Source: Deltaproteobacteria bacterium
GTDB taxonomy: Bacteria; Myxococcota_A; Polyangia; Haliangiales; JADYYK01
Assembly: GCA_020853705.1 (NCBI GenBank)
Contig: JADYYK010000037.1
Location: 1 to 39,410 of the forward strand
Direction: 5' to 3'
DNA: 39,410 bases
Shown: positions 1 to 7,906 of the stretch, one piece after another
Layout of the letters: every line of letters starts with the position of its first letter
Position numbering within the stretch: the stretch's first letter is position 1
Made by a program: the position numbers and the translations under genes
The notes under the pieces: model-generated
Seen by the model: the letters and a program-made list of their open reading frames with translations, nothing else
Database searches by the model: none
What the model was told of the DNA's origin: nothing

Positions 1-341
1 ACTGTGGCCGGCTCGTCACCGGCGACCTCGCGGGCAATCGCACCGGCGGCCCCGAGCTCTGTGGCGCTCCGGCGCGGAGCTTCAGCCTCGACGAGCTGTG
101 CGCGGCGCCGCCGGATGGCGGGGCTGGCGCCGACGCAGGGACAGAGGCCAAGGAGTCGTCGGGCTGCGGGACGGCCGCTGGTCGCGGCGCGCGGGGGGTT
201 GGCGGGGTCGTCGCGCTCGGGCTCGCGCTGGTCATGGCGTCGCGCCGGCGCGGGCGCAGGCGGGACGGCGGGGGCGCAGACCTGACCGCGCGCAGCGCGC
301 TCAGACCAGCGGGTCGACCAGGCGGATCATCGGCTCGATGA
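1..341 (+). CDS. C-terminal end of an exported MYXO-CTERM-type protein (partial)
   Basis: The frame enters at base 3 and ends with TGA at 339-341; the start lies left of the window. The visible 112 residues hold several cysteines (for example ELCGAPARS and DELCAAPPDG), an acidic/glycine linker, then SSGCGTAAG, a hydrophobic run (VGGVVALGLALVMA) and an arginine cluster RRRGRRR. Linker, Cys-Gly, hydrophobic helix and Arg cluster is the layout of the MYXO-CTERM sorting tail, which in myxobacteria is processed to anchor or release exported proteins at the outer membrane. The catalytic part is not visible, so the function is unknown. Unusually the frame runs about 25 residues past the Arg cluster and overlaps the 3' end of the convergent gene by 41 bases; a frameshift near 283 would give the usual short end. 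Confidence 0.7.
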   Translation, partial: CGRLVTGDLAGNRTGGPELCGAPARSFSLDELCAAPPDGGAGADAGTEAKESSGCGTAAGRGARGVGGVVALGLALVMASRRRGRRRDGGGADLTARSALRPAGRPGGSSAR

Positions 342-1197
342 ACAGCGGTGAGGCCGCCAGCATGATGCCGAGGGTCCAGGTCCGGGCGGCGGCGGTGGGC
401 CAGCGCCTGACGGCGAGCAGGCGTTCGGCGGCCAGGAAGAGCAGCTGGACCAGGAAGAACGCCGCCATCACCAGCGACCACTTCAGGCCCAGGGCGACGA
501 CCACCAGGTACCAGTGCAGCAGCGCGCTGGCGGCGAAGGACGCGATGACGCCGAGCGTGGCGCGGCGACGGCGCGCGAGCGGCGCGAAGCAGTTGGCGCG
601 CAGCCAGCTCCCGACCACCTTGTTCCAGCGCACGCCCCAGAACTCGCTCATGCTGCGTGACAGGTAGGGTGCGTCGTGCAGCGGCGGTGGGCGCAGGCCG
701 AGGAGGCCGTAGCCGAGGGGCAGCGCGCGCGTGCCGGCCTCGAAGGCGGCGACCGCGAAGACCACGCCGCCGCCCCAGCGCAGCGCCCAGTGCGCCGCGC
801 CGACCTGCTGGTTGGCGACGTGGACGCCAAGGGCGAAGCCGCCGGCGGCGATCGCGGTGGCCAGCGCGACCGCCGCAAGGGCTGCGAGGTCGAGCCCGGG
901 CGGCCGGCGCTCGACGCGTCGCACGTCGAACACCGCGAACATCAGCCACAGCCGGCGTGGCCAGGGTAGCCGGCTGTCGTCGCGCGCCAGATCGATCGAG
1001 CGCATCACCGCCACCACGGCCACCAGCGCGATCACGAAGCACAGCAGCGGCGCGCGCGGGCGCGCCAGGAAGGGCAGCGCCACGCAGGCACAGCCGAGGA
1101 CCAGGCCGAGCCAGCGCCGCCAGCGCGGCCCCGCCGCGATGAGCGCCGCCACGGCCGCCACGCCACACTCGACCCCGCCCAGCACCAGAGGATGCAT
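301..1197 (-). CDS. Wax-synthase/MBOAT-like membrane acyltransferase
   Basis: A 298-residue polytopic membrane protein with about seven or eight hydrophobic segments. Residues 184-200 hold SEFWGVRWNKVVGSWLR, matching the FWGRRWH-type block of long-chain-alcohol acyltransferases and the wax-synthase domain. The invariant MBOAT-type histidine is probably H228 in SALLHWY within a later helix. Such proteins transfer acyl groups from acyl-CoA to alcohols or other acceptors in the membrane; the acceptor cannot be told here. The start is ATG at 1197. The open frame continues upstream, but that part lies across the amidohydrolase gene and has no membrane character. The gene lies 83 bases downstream of the amidohydrolase lipoprotein on the same strand, so co-transcription is possible. 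Its 3' end overlaps the left-edge gene. Confidence 0.75.
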   Translation of the reverse strand: MHPLVLGGVECGVAAVAALIAAGPRWRRWLGLVLGCACVALPFLARPRAPLLCFVIALVAVVAVMRSIDLARDDSRLPWPRRLWLMFAVFDVRRVERRPPGLDLAALAAVALATAIAAGGFALGVHVANQQVGAAHWALRWGGGVVFAVAAFEAGTRALPLGYGLLGLRPPPLHDAPYLSRSMSEFWGVRWNKVVGSWLRANCFAPLARRRRATLGVIASFAASALLHWYLVVVALGLKWSLVMAAFFLVQLLFLAAERLLAVRRWPTAAARTWTLGIMLAASPLFIEPMIRLVDPLV

Positions 1198-1280
1198 CCA
1201 CCACCAGGGTACACCCGCGCCAGGGGCGGCCGGCCTCGGTGCTCGTGCTGCGCGCGCGCCCCCTGGAGGCGCTGCCTCTG

Positions 1281-2948
1281 CTAAGGGGTGCCGTAGATCC
1301 TGACGGCGTTGTCCCAGTACAGCTGGCGCAGCACCGCGGGCGGCAGGGCCAGGCCGCGCAGGCGGGGGCGGTGGTGGCTGGGCTGGTACGGCTGCGCGTA
1401 GCCGGGGGCGGCGAACAGATCGAGGTCGTAGGTCTCGGCCTCGAACAGGTCGCGATACAGCGCGTGGGCGAGCTTGCTGTGGCTCAGCGAGGTCGACGGC
1501 GCGACCACCAGGTCGCTGCCGTACATGAAGCGGTCGGGCAGCTCCAGCACCAGGCTGCGCCAGTCGTCGTGGCGCAGCGACAGATCCTCGAGCGCGCGGC
1601 GCAGGTACATCGGCTGCATCCCGAAGCTGAAGTCGAGGAAGAGGTTCGGGTACTGGCGCAGCAGCTGGCGCACCAGCTCGGGGGCGTAGCTGAGGTAGCC
1701 GCCGAGGTGCGGGTCGATGACGCGCAGGGCCGGGAAGTCCCGCAGCACGCGCAGGAAGCCGGCGGCGTAGAGGTGCGTGTTGACGTGCCACAGGATGGGC
1801 AGGCCGCGCTGCTCGCAGAAGCGGAAGACCTCGCGCATCGCGGGGCCGTCGAGGTCGCGGCCGCCGTCGTGCTGGAAGTAGGCGTCGTGGCCGCTCATCA
1901 GCTTGACCCCGCGCGCGCCCTGGGCGACGTAGGCCTCGAGCTGCCGCAGCGGCTCCGGCTCGGACGGGGACAGCACCACCAGCGCGAGCACGCGGCCCGG
2001 CTGCGCGCGCGCCAGCGCGAGCACCGCCTGGTTGGACTCGCGCCAGCCCGCGTAGTCGGGGCCGCGTGGCAGCGCCGCCAGCACCGCCCGGTCGATGCCG
2101 TTGCGCTCGAGCGCGCGGAGTAGCTGCGCCTCGCCGCCCGCGGCCAGGTGGACATGGGCGTCGCAGATGGGCTCCGCCGCGGCAGCGTCGGCGCGCGCGG
2201 CCACGTGGTCGTCGCCGAGCAGCAGGCCGCGCCACTGGTCCTCGCTGACCACGTCCTTGACCAGCTTGCCGCCGACGATGACCGCCGCGGTCAGCCGGTC
2301 GCCGAGCAGCGCGAACGCCGGCGCGGCCTGCTCGCGCTGGATGCGCGCGACGCGGAACCGGCCGGGGTGCTCGGCCCGCACCCGCGCCAGCGCGGCGTCG
2401 CGGCGCGGCTCGCTGGCGTGCCCGGTCACCAGCAGACGGAGCTCCTGCACGCCGGCACCCGCGGGGCCGTCCCAGGTCACTGGCGTGCGCTCGAGCAGGC
2501 GCTGGGCGCGCTTGCTGCGACGCAGCAGCTCGCGCGCCAGCGTGTCCCGATCGAGGTGCCGGGCCAGCGCCTGGACGCGGGCAGCGTTGGCGTCGACCGG
2601 TGCCGGGGTGAACCTGCGCTGGCTCTCGGCCAGCTGGAAGGCCAGGTAGTCCGCGAAGCAGGTCCCGGCCTCGAGGCACCCGGCGTCGGGCGTGGGGTAG
2701 AGCGTGTGCTGGTAGATGTTGCCGGTGGCCGCGAAGGTCAGCCGCTCGCGCTCGGCCAGCTCGAGCAGGCCGCGCGCGCGTGTGACGGCGTCGGGTTCGC
2801 CGGCGCTGTCGGCCAGTGCGTCGAGGCAGCTGGCCAGCTCGTCGGACGACAGCGGCGCCAGCGCCGAGGTCGGAGCGCTGCGACGACAGCCCTGGCCGAG
2901 GCAGGCCAGGGCACAGAGCAAGAGCGCGGCGCGCAGTTTTTGCGTCAC
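1281..2948 (-). CDS. Amidohydrolase-2 family lipoprotein
   Basis: The protein has 555 residues from a GTG at 2948. This start puts a compact lipoprotein-type signal at the N-terminus (hydrophobic ALLLCALACL followed by GQGC, Cys21); an ATG at 3014 would add 22 residues without signal character. Residues 22-260 are an extra domain I do not recognise. From about 260 the sequence follows the metal-dependent amidohydrolase barrel (Amidohydro_2): DAHVH with His265 and His267, LWHVN with His388, DPHLGG with His414 and YGSD with Asp479, so the metal ligands are present. The family hydrolyses or decarboxylates small carboxylated or cyclic substrates; the substrate is unknown. The predicted location is membrane-anchored and extracytoplasmic, unusual for the family. 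It is divergent from the riboswitch-controlled esterase. Confidence 0.75.
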   Translation of the reverse strand: MTQKLRAALLLCALACLGQGCRRSAPTSALAPLSSDELASCLDALADSAGEPDAVTRARGLLELAERERLTFAATGNIYQHTLYPTPDAGCLEAGTCFADYLAFQLAESQRRFTPAPVDANAARVQALARHLDRDTLARELLRRSKRAQRLLERTPVTWDGPAGAGVQELRLLVTGHASEPRRDAALARVRAEHPGRFRVARIQREQAAPAFALLGDRLTAAVIVGGKLVKDVVSEDQWRGLLLGDDHVAARADAAAAEPICDAHVHLAAGGEAQLLRALERNGIDRAVLAALPRGPDYAGWRESNQAVLALARAQPGRVLALVVLSPSEPEPLRQLEAYVAQGARGVKLMSGHDAYFQHDGGRDLDGPAMREVFRFCEQRGLPILWHVNTHLYAAGFLRVLRDFPALRVIDPHLGGYLSYAPELVRQLLRQYPNLFLDFSFGMQPMYLRRALEDLSLRHDDWRSLVLELPDRFMYGSDLVVAPSTSLSHSKLAHALYRDLFEAETYDLDLFAAPGYAQPYQPSHHRPRLRGLALPPAVLRQLYWDNAVRIYGTP

Positions 2949-2959
2949 GATGTCCAATT

Positions 2960-2997
2960 CATGTACATGGAAACGTTCAAGAATTGCACCTTGTACA
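2960..2997. promoter_or_regulatory. Paired TGTACA sites, possible activator binding region
   Basis: The perfect 10-base palindrome CATGTACATG lies at 2960-2969, and its core TGTACA recurs at 2992-2997, exactly 30 bases (about three helical turns) away. The pair lies about 75-105 bases upstream of the start point predicted for the sigma-54-type promoter, the usual position of enhancer-binding-protein sites. It also lies just upstream of the divergent amidohydrolase start, so it could serve that gene instead. The function is inference from spacing and symmetry only. Confidence 0.3.
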
Positions 2998-3042
2998 CAG
3001 CGCGTCGAGAACAACGCGGCGAGATCTCTACCAAGGGGTCAA

Positions 3043-3058
3043 TGGCACGACCACTGCA
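3043..3058 (+). promoter_or_regulatory. Sigma-54 (RpoN) type promoter for the riboswitch-esterase transcript
   Basis: The sequence TGGCACGACCACTGCA matches the sigma-54 consensus TGGCACG-N4-TTGCA at all but one specified position. The key GG (3044-3045) and GC (3056-3057) are separated by exactly ten bases. Transcription would start near 3069, about 22 bases before the riboswitch P1 stem at 3092, so promoter, aptamer and gene are in a consistent order. Such a promoter would need an AAA+ enhancer-binding activator. Confidence 0.6.
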
Positions 3059-3090
3059 CAGGTGTCGAGCCAACAGGTGAGGCATGGTGC

Positions 3091-3176
3091 CTCTCCACGA
3101 AAAAGGCAAACCCTGGGTGACCAGGGGACGCAAAGCCCGGGGACTCGCAGGAGTTGGCCTGGTTGCCGAATGGAGA
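3091..3176 (+). ncRNA. GEMM-I class cyclic dinucleotide (c-di-GMP) riboswitch
   Basis: The sequence carries the signature blocks of the class I cyclic-di-GMP aptamer: GGCAAACC at 3105-3112, GGACGCAAAGCC at 3126-3137, and GGTTGCCGAATGG at 3161-3173. The P2 hairpin is perfect: CCCTGG (3111-3116), GNRA-type tetraloop GTGA, CCAGGG (3121-3126). P3 ends in ACTC-GCAG-GAGT (3143-3154). P1 pairs 3092-3097 (TCTCCA) with 3171-3176 (TGGAGA). The esterase Shine-Dalgarno GGAG (3172-3175) lies wholly in the 3' strand of P1, eight bases before the ATG. Ligand binding stabilises P1, so the expected effect is to hide the ribosome site and switch translation off. By eye alignment to the Vibrio Vc2 aptamer, the ligand-discriminating position (G20 there) is G here, which favours c-di-GMP over cGAMP. 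Confidence 0.85.
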
Positions 3177-3183
3177 CGACCGA

Positions 3184-4257
3184 ATGAAGCAGTGGCAGAG
3201 CTGGCTGAGCATGGCTGCGACCGGGATGCTGGTGCTGGGCGGCGGGCTGGCTGGATGTGCGTCCGAGGATCCGAGCCTCGATGAAGTGTCCTCCGAAGAG
3301 CAGGCGCTGATGGCGCCAGTCGAGCAAGAAGAGGGTGGCGGCGGTGGCGGCGGCGGCTCGACCTATGTCCCGCCACCTCCCAAGGTGGTCAAGAACGTCA
3401 TCACCCTGGGCGACTCGTTCGCCTCCGGCACCGGCATCCACACCTGGGGCAGCGAGTATGACGAGGCCGGCGGCGGCCTGGCCTATGGCTATGCCCTGAC
3501 GGCGCGCAGCGACTACTCGTGCTGGCGCGAGAAGAACGACACCCCGGGACCGCGGCGCGCCGCGGCCAAGGGGGCGCGCTCGATCTTCCTCGGCTGCAAG
3601 GGCGCGCAGGCTGCCCACGCCACCAACCAGATGACCGTGGCCGGGCTGATGTATCCCACCGAGAAGGCCGGCGGCTGGGCCGACACCGAGATCCTCATCA
3701 CCGACGGTGGCAACGACATCCTCACCAACGACGGCAGGAGCTGGCCCGAGCTGCTCGAGGACTGCATCATGGAGGCCTCGGTCTTCAATGGCTGCCACGA
3801 CTGGGGCTCGAGCCAGATCTCGAACTTCGCGGCCATCCAGACCACGCTGACCAACGTGTACAAGGGGCTGGCGGTGGCCGCGCCCAAGGCCACGCTGGCC
3901 GTGATGGCGTATCCGCGTCTGATGCAGCCGCGCAAGGACTGGCTCGGGATCTGGCACTGCGACGACGTCACCGGCATCACCGGCAACGAGGCGCGCTGGA
4001 TCGACCAGCAGGTCGATGCGCTGAACACCCGCATCCAGGCCGCGGTCAGCGCGACCAAGTCCGCGTACCCGTCGTTCAACATCCGCTTCGTCTCGATGAA
4101 CAACTACCTGACCACCGGCGCCTGCTGGGGCGCGCACTGGGGCCAGATCAACGATCGCGAAGGGCCGGTCTGGGACCCCTCCGATGCCTCGTTCCATCCC
4201 ACGCTGACTGGCTACTACGCCATGTACGACGCCTTCCTCGCCGTCATCGGCAACTGA
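3184..4257 (+). CDS. SGNH/GDSL-family esterase or lipase, lipoprotein
   Basis: The protein has 357 residues from ATG 3184, with GGAG eight bases upstream inside the riboswitch. It has a lipoprotein signal ending LAGC (Cys25), then a low-complexity segment containing SSEEQAL, a stretch common after the signal in myxobacterial exported proteins, and an eight-glycine linker. The SGNH hydrolase blocks are present: GDSF with Ser78 (block I), DGGNDI (block III) and DASFHP with Asp334 and His338 (block V). Several cysteines suggest disulfides and an extracytoplasmic location. The expected reaction is hydrolysis of carboxylic or thio-esters of lipids or polysaccharide acyl groups. Control by a sigma-54-type promoter and a c-di-GMP aptamer suggests a role in a surface-to-motile or developmental switch; that role is inference. 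Confidence 0.85.
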   Translation: MKQWQSWLSMAATGMLVLGGGLAGCASEDPSLDEVSSEEQALMAPVEQEEGGGGGGGGSTYVPPPPKVVKNVITLGDSFASGTGIHTWGSEYDEAGGGLAYGYALTARSDYSCWREKNDTPGPRRAAAKGARSIFLGCKGAQAAHATNQMTVAGLMYPTEKAGGWADTEILITDGGNDILTNDGRSWPELLEDCIMEASVFNGCHDWGSSQISNFAAIQTTLTNVYKGLAVAAPKATLAVMAYPRLMQPRKDWLGIWHCDDVTGITGNEARWIDQQVDALNTRIQAAVSATKSAYPSFNIRFVSMNNYLTTGACWGAHWGQINDREGPVWDPSDASFHPTLTGYYAMYDAFLAVIGN

Positions 4258-4333
4258 CCAGCACCGAGGCTGTGGGCTCCACGCGGCGGCCGGCGACCCT
4301 GGCCGCTGGCCGAGGCGAAGGCGGCTGTCCTCG

Positions 4334-5647
4334 TCACCCGGTCTCGGTCGGCGGGACGGCGTCCTTGACCGAGCTGGTGGTCTGCGACAGGCGGCCGCTG
4401 CCGCCGTCGACCACCTTGCGGCGCAGCCACCAGGGGCGGGCGCCGACCAGCGTGATCAGCCAGATGATCAGGGCGGTGGGTGAGCCGATGACGAGGATCA
4501 GCGTGCGGGTCACGCTGAGGGTGGGGCGGCTGCCCAGCTGGTGCAGGGTGAAGCCCGCGAGCGATGCGCTGCGCACGACCACGCGGTCGCAGCCGGCGCG
4601 GACGGCGCAGGTGTAGAGATCTCTGGCGATGCGGAAGGTCCCGCTCTGGTCGCGCGCCCAGCTGACCTCGGCCTCCTGGTGCGTGGTCCAGTAGCCGGAG
4701 CCGTTCTTGGGCTTGTGGTAGGTCTCGTAGGTGCGCACGGCGCGCAGCTCGCCGACGCTGGTGACGCCGGTCAGGTGCTGCGCCAGGTAGGGGAAGAGGA
4801 CGATGACGAGCTGGAAGGCGAGCACGACGCCGACGGCGAAGCTGCTCAGGCGGTGCACGCGGCCGAGGCGGCGCGCGGTGCCGCCGGGGGCCTCGGTCGA
4901 CACCACCATGGGGCCGGTGCTGGCAGGGATCAGGCGGGGCATGCGCGGGGCCTCGCGGTAGACGCCGCCGCCCCCGTGCACGCGGATGTCGACCAGCTCG
5001 CCGGCGACGTAGATCCGGTCGCCAGGCTTGACCTCGGCGATGCGGGTGCGCGTCTTGGTGATGGTGCTGCTGTGCTCGAACCGGGACAGGGTGTCGTGCA
5101 GGACCACGCGGGGGCCGGGCTCGACCTTGACGGTGGTGCCGTCGTCGCGTCGGACCACGAAGGGGCGCACGTCCATCCAGCGGCGGGTCTCGCGCCAGCT
5201 GTGGCTCCAGGACGACTTGTGCTTCCACTCCTTGCCGACCTGCTCGATGCGGATGGTCACCGGGGTGGCGCCGTCCTCGACCTCGACGGTGCCGACCAGG
5301 ACGAACGGGCCGGCGCGCAGCGGGCCATCCGGATCGACCGACTCTTCACTGGCGGCCTGTCGGTGGAAGGCGCGCATGCGCAGCACTGACCAGGCCAGCA
5401 TGCCGGCCAGGGTGGCGATGCACAGCAGGGCCAGCGCGCCTGATGACGAGGCGGACACCTGGCCCGGGCACACGTCGAAGTGGCTGGCGCCGGGATCGAT
5501 GATCGCTCCGTTCGACGCTGCGCGGGGCTGGACCCAGGGGCCATCGCGGCGCTGGGCGTCGCAGCCGCCGCCCAGGACGGCGAGCAGGACCACGAGCAGG
5601 GTGATGCGCCAGGGCCAGGGCCGGGACGAGGCGGGGGGACGAGCCAC
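4334..5647 (-). CDS. GIDE-like membrane lipoprotein
   Basis: The protein has 437 residues from GTG 5647, which gives a short basic n-region, a hydrophobic stretch and a lipobox-like LGGGC (Cys29). An ATG at 5728 would add a 27-residue basic extension and overlap the divergent neighbour's promoter zone. A second hydrophobic segment lies at about 71-90. Residues 112-222 resemble the GIDE domain found beside RING fingers in MUL1-type proteins and alone in many bacterial membrane proteins: a beta-rich region with RPFVVRRDDG, TRIAEVKPGD and RIYVAGELVD. Two more membrane segments lie at about 270-288 and 395-415. There is no RING, so no ligase activity is implied. The function is unknown. Confidence 0.65.
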   Translation of the reverse strand: MARPPASSRPWPWRITLLVVLLAVLGGGCDAQRRDGPWVQPRAASNGAIIDPGASHFDVCPGQVSASSSGALALLCIATLAGMLAWSVLRMRAFHRQAASEESVDPDGPLRAGPFVLVGTVEVEDGATPVTIRIEQVGKEWKHKSSWSHSWRETRRWMDVRPFVVRRDDGTTVKVEPGPRVVLHDTLSRFEHSSTITKTRTRIAEVKPGDRIYVAGELVDIRVHGGGGVYREAPRMPRLIPASTGPMVVSTEAPGGTARRLGRVHRLSSFAVGVVLAFQLVIVLFPYLAQHLTGVTSVGELRAVRTYETYHKPKNGSGYWTTHQEAEVSWARDQSGTFRIARDLYTCAVRAGCDRVVVRSASLAGFTLHQLGSRPTLSVTRTLILVIGSPTALIIWLITLVGARPWWLRRKVVDGGSGRLSQTTSSVKDAVPPTETG

Positions 5648-5776
5648 AGCGGGAGAGTAGCGCGGAGCGGCGGGGTCGGGGGGCAGCGTCCGTGAACGGC
5701 GGGCCCGGTCGTGGTAGTGAGTCGGCATGGTGCCGGGGCCGCTGCGGGTGCAGGTCCATCGCAGCAGGCGAGCCGC

Positions 5777-7249
5777 GTGAAGGGGGCATGGCGGGCGCGC
5801 CTGGGGGAGGTGTTCGGGGCGGATCTGCGCTCGCTGGCGCTGCTCAGGATCGCGCTGGCGGGGATCGTGCTTTGCGATGTCGGGCTGCGGGCGCGCGATC
5901 TGACGGTGTTCTACAGCGACGACGGCGTGCTGCCGCGGGCGCCCTATCTGCAGCAGGTGGGCGAGGGCTGGCGCTGGTCCCTGCACCTGCTGTCGGGGGC
6001 GAGCTGGGTGCAGGCGGGGCTGTTCGCGGTCACCGGGCTGGCGGCGCTGGCGATGCTGCTGGGGTGGCGGACGCGGGCGGCCACCATCGTGACCTGGGTG
6101 ATGCTGTGCTCGGTGCAGCAGCGCAATCCGCTGCTCGAGCAGGGCGGCGACATCCTGCTCCGGGTGGTGCTGTTCTGGGGCATGTTCTTGCCGCTGGGGG
6201 CGCGGGCGTCGCTGGATCGGGCGCGGGCGGGCGAGAGCGCGGGCGAGCGCGAGGGCGAGGCGGTGCGCGTGGTGTCGGTGGCGACGGTGGCGCTGCTGCT
6301 GCAGCTGGTGCTGGTGTACTGGATGACGGCGCTGTGGAAGGACAGCGCGGCGTGGCGGACCGAGGGCAGCGCGCTGTACTGGGCGCTGCAGATCGACCAG
6401 TATGTGTCGGGGGTCGGGAGGTGGTTGCGTGGGTATCCGGCGGCGCTGACGGTGCTCACGCTGGTGGTGTTCTGGTTCGAGGTGGTGGGGCCGTGCCTGC
6501 TGCTATCGCCGTGGCGGACCGGGGTGGTGCGGACGGTGGCGATGGTGGGGTTCGTGGCGCTGCATGTCGGAGTCTGGCTGTGTCTCGACATCGGGTTGTT
6601 TCCGTTCGTGAGCGCGTTCGTGATGCTGGGGCTCTTGCCGTCGTGGTGCTGGGATGAGGGGGCGCCGCGGCTGGGGGCGGCGCTGCGTGGGGTGGAGAGG
6701 TGGCTGGCGGCGCGCGTGAGGGCGAGCCGGCGCGCGCGGGCGGTGGGGCGGCTGCCGCGCTGGGCCGAGGTGCTGTGCGTGGCGTGCCTGGTGTACGTGG
6801 TGTGGTGGAATGTGGCGGATCTACCGGGGGCGCGGGTGGGGTTGCCGCAGCGGTTGCGCTTCGTGGCCCAGGTGCTGCGGCTGGAGCAGCGCTGGGACAT
6901 GTTCGCGCCGGCGCCGATGCGCAATGACGGGTGGATGGTGATCGCGGGGCGCATGGCGGATGGCCGTGAGGTCGATCTGATGCGGGGGGCGCGCGCGCTG
7001 TCGTGGCAGGCGCCCGCGCAGCGCGGGTACGTGAACCAGCGCTGGCGGCGCTACCTGATGAACCTGGTGGCGCCGGCGCGGCGCGGCTACCGCGGGCCGT
7101 ATGCGCAGTGGCTGTGTCGGCGCTGGCGCGCGGCGGGGGTCGAGAGCCTGGAGCTGGTGTTCATGCGCGAGCGCACCATGCCGCCGGGGCAAGCACCGGA
7201 GGTGACGCGGGTGCCGCTGTGGCGAGAGCGGTGTGCGACCGCGCGGTAG
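5777..7249 (+). CDS. HTTM-domain membrane protein (gamma-carboxylase-like fold)
   Basis: The protein has 490 residues from GTG 5777; in-frame codons back to ATG 5711 exist but give an unstructured Gly/Ala-rich leader. The first two thirds are multi-pass membrane sequence opening with SLALLRIALAGIVLCD, then ILLRVVLFWGMFLPLG, typical of HTTM proteins related to vitamin K-dependent gamma-carboxylase. The C-terminal soluble part has QRWDMFAPAP followed by NDGWMVIAGRM, a block commonly seen in bacterial HTTM proteins. The biochemical role of bacterial members is mostly unknown; carboxylation should not be assumed. It is divergent from the GIDE-like gene and 80 bases upstream of the hydroxylase-like gene on the same strand. 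Confidence 0.8.
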   Translation: MKGAWRARLGEVFGADLRSLALLRIALAGIVLCDVGLRARDLTVFYSDDGVLPRAPYLQQVGEGWRWSLHLLSGASWVQAGLFAVTGLAALAMLLGWRTRAATIVTWVMLCSVQQRNPLLEQGGDILLRVVLFWGMFLPLGARASLDRARAGESAGEREGEAVRVVSVATVALLLQLVLVYWMTALWKDSAAWRTEGSALYWALQIDQYVSGVGRWLRGYPAALTVLTLVVFWFEVVGPCLLLSPWRTGVVRTVAMVGFVALHVGVWLCLDIGLFPFVSAFVMLGLLPSWCWDEGAPRLGAALRGVERWLAARVRASRRARAVGRLPRWAEVLCVACLVYVVWWNVADLPGARVGLPQRLRFVAQVLRLEQRWDMFAPAPMRNDGWMVIAGRMADGREVDLMRGARALSWQAPAQRGYVNQRWRRYLMNLVAPARRGYRGPYAQWLCRRWRAAGVESLELVFMRERTMPPGQAPEVTRVPLWRERCATAR

Positions 7250-7303
7250 CTCGAACTGGCGGGCGAGTCGGGTGGGTTGGCGCGTGGCGGCGGGCGGGTG
7301 GCC

Positions 7304-7309
7304 TAGAAT
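7304..7309 (+). promoter_or_regulatory. Candidate -10 box (TAGAAT) for the hydroxylase-like gene
   Basis: TAGAAT matches the sigma-70 -10 consensus at four of six positions and stands out in an otherwise GC-only stretch 21 bases before the ATG. No -35 box at normal spacing is visible (TTGGCG at 7277-7282 is 21 bases away), so this is weak. Confidence 0.25.
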
Positions 7310-7329
7310 CGAGGGCGGGAAGGTGACGC

Positions 7330-7851
7330 ATGCTCGGGATTCCGCTGGGGCTGGCCTATGTGAACGCGGGGGAGTGGCTGTTTCATCGCTTCGTGCTGCA
7401 TGGCATCGGGCGCTGGAAGGCGGGGCCGTTCGCGTTTCACTATCACGAGCACCACCGCGAGACGCGCAAGCACCACGGGTATGACCCGAACTACCAGCGC
7501 TCCCTGTGGGGCTGGCACCCGCAGAGCCAGGAGGCGCTGGGGCTGGCGCTGACCGGCCTCGTGCACCTGCCGCTGCTGCCGGTGGCGCCGTTCTTCGCCG
7601 GCACCGTGCTGTGGTCGCTGCTGCGCTATCACCAGGTGCACAAGCGGGCACACCTGGATCCGGAGTGGGCGCGGCAGCATCTGCCGTGGCACTACGATCA
7701 CCACATGGGGCCCGACCAGGAGGCCAACTGGTGCGTGACCCGGCCGTGGTTCGATGACCTGGTGGGGACGCGGCGGCGCTATGTGGGGACCGAGCGCGAG
7801 GCGCGGGACCGGGAGCGACACCAGCGCGTGGAGCAGGCCGCGACGGGGTGA
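7330..7851 (+). CDS. Fatty acid hydroxylase/sterol desaturase-like di-iron membrane protein
   Basis: The protein has 173 residues and starts at ATG 7330 with AAGG about eight bases upstream. Histidine clusters dominate: HRFVLH (His19, His24), HYHEHH (37-42) with KHH (48-49), HQVHKRAH (101-108) and HLPWHYDHH (117-125). This is the eight-plus histidine pattern of membrane di-iron oxygenases of the fatty acid hydroxylase superfamily, which insert oxygen into lipid or carotenoid chains. Hydrophobic stretches at about 70-97 fit a short membrane-bound member. The C-terminal WFDDLVGTRRRY is also typical of the superfamily. The substrate is unknown. Confidence 0.8.
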   Translation: MLGIPLGLAYVNAGEWLFHRFVLHGIGRWKAGPFAFHYHEHHRETRKHHGYDPNYQRSLWGWHPQSQEALGLALTGLVHLPLLPVAPFFAGTVLWSLLRYHQVHKRAHLDPEWARQHLPWHYDHHMGPDQEANWCVTRPWFDDLVGTRRRYVGTEREARDRERHQRVEQAATG

Positions 7852-7906
7852 CAGCCCGCGTGTCGCCGCCGCGCGCGGCGCCCGGGGCAGTGCGCTATCC
7901 TGAGGT

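Noticed and set aside
1198..2679. Upstream extension of the acyltransferase frame, making a 792-residue protein
   Set aside because: The extension is an Arg/Ala/Pro-rich antiphase shadow of the amidohydrolase gene, whose metal-binding motifs show which frame is real. The acyltransferase starts at ATG 1197.
3091..3176. cGAMP-specific variant of the GEMM-I riboswitch, as in Geobacter
   Set aside because: By eye alignment the discriminating position is G, as in c-di-GMP aptamers, not A. Only a ligand assay would settle it.
4286..4306. GCGGCC/GGCCGC hairpin after the esterase gene as a terminator
   Set aside because: A six-pair stem with a nine-base loop and no T-tract is expected by chance at this GC content.
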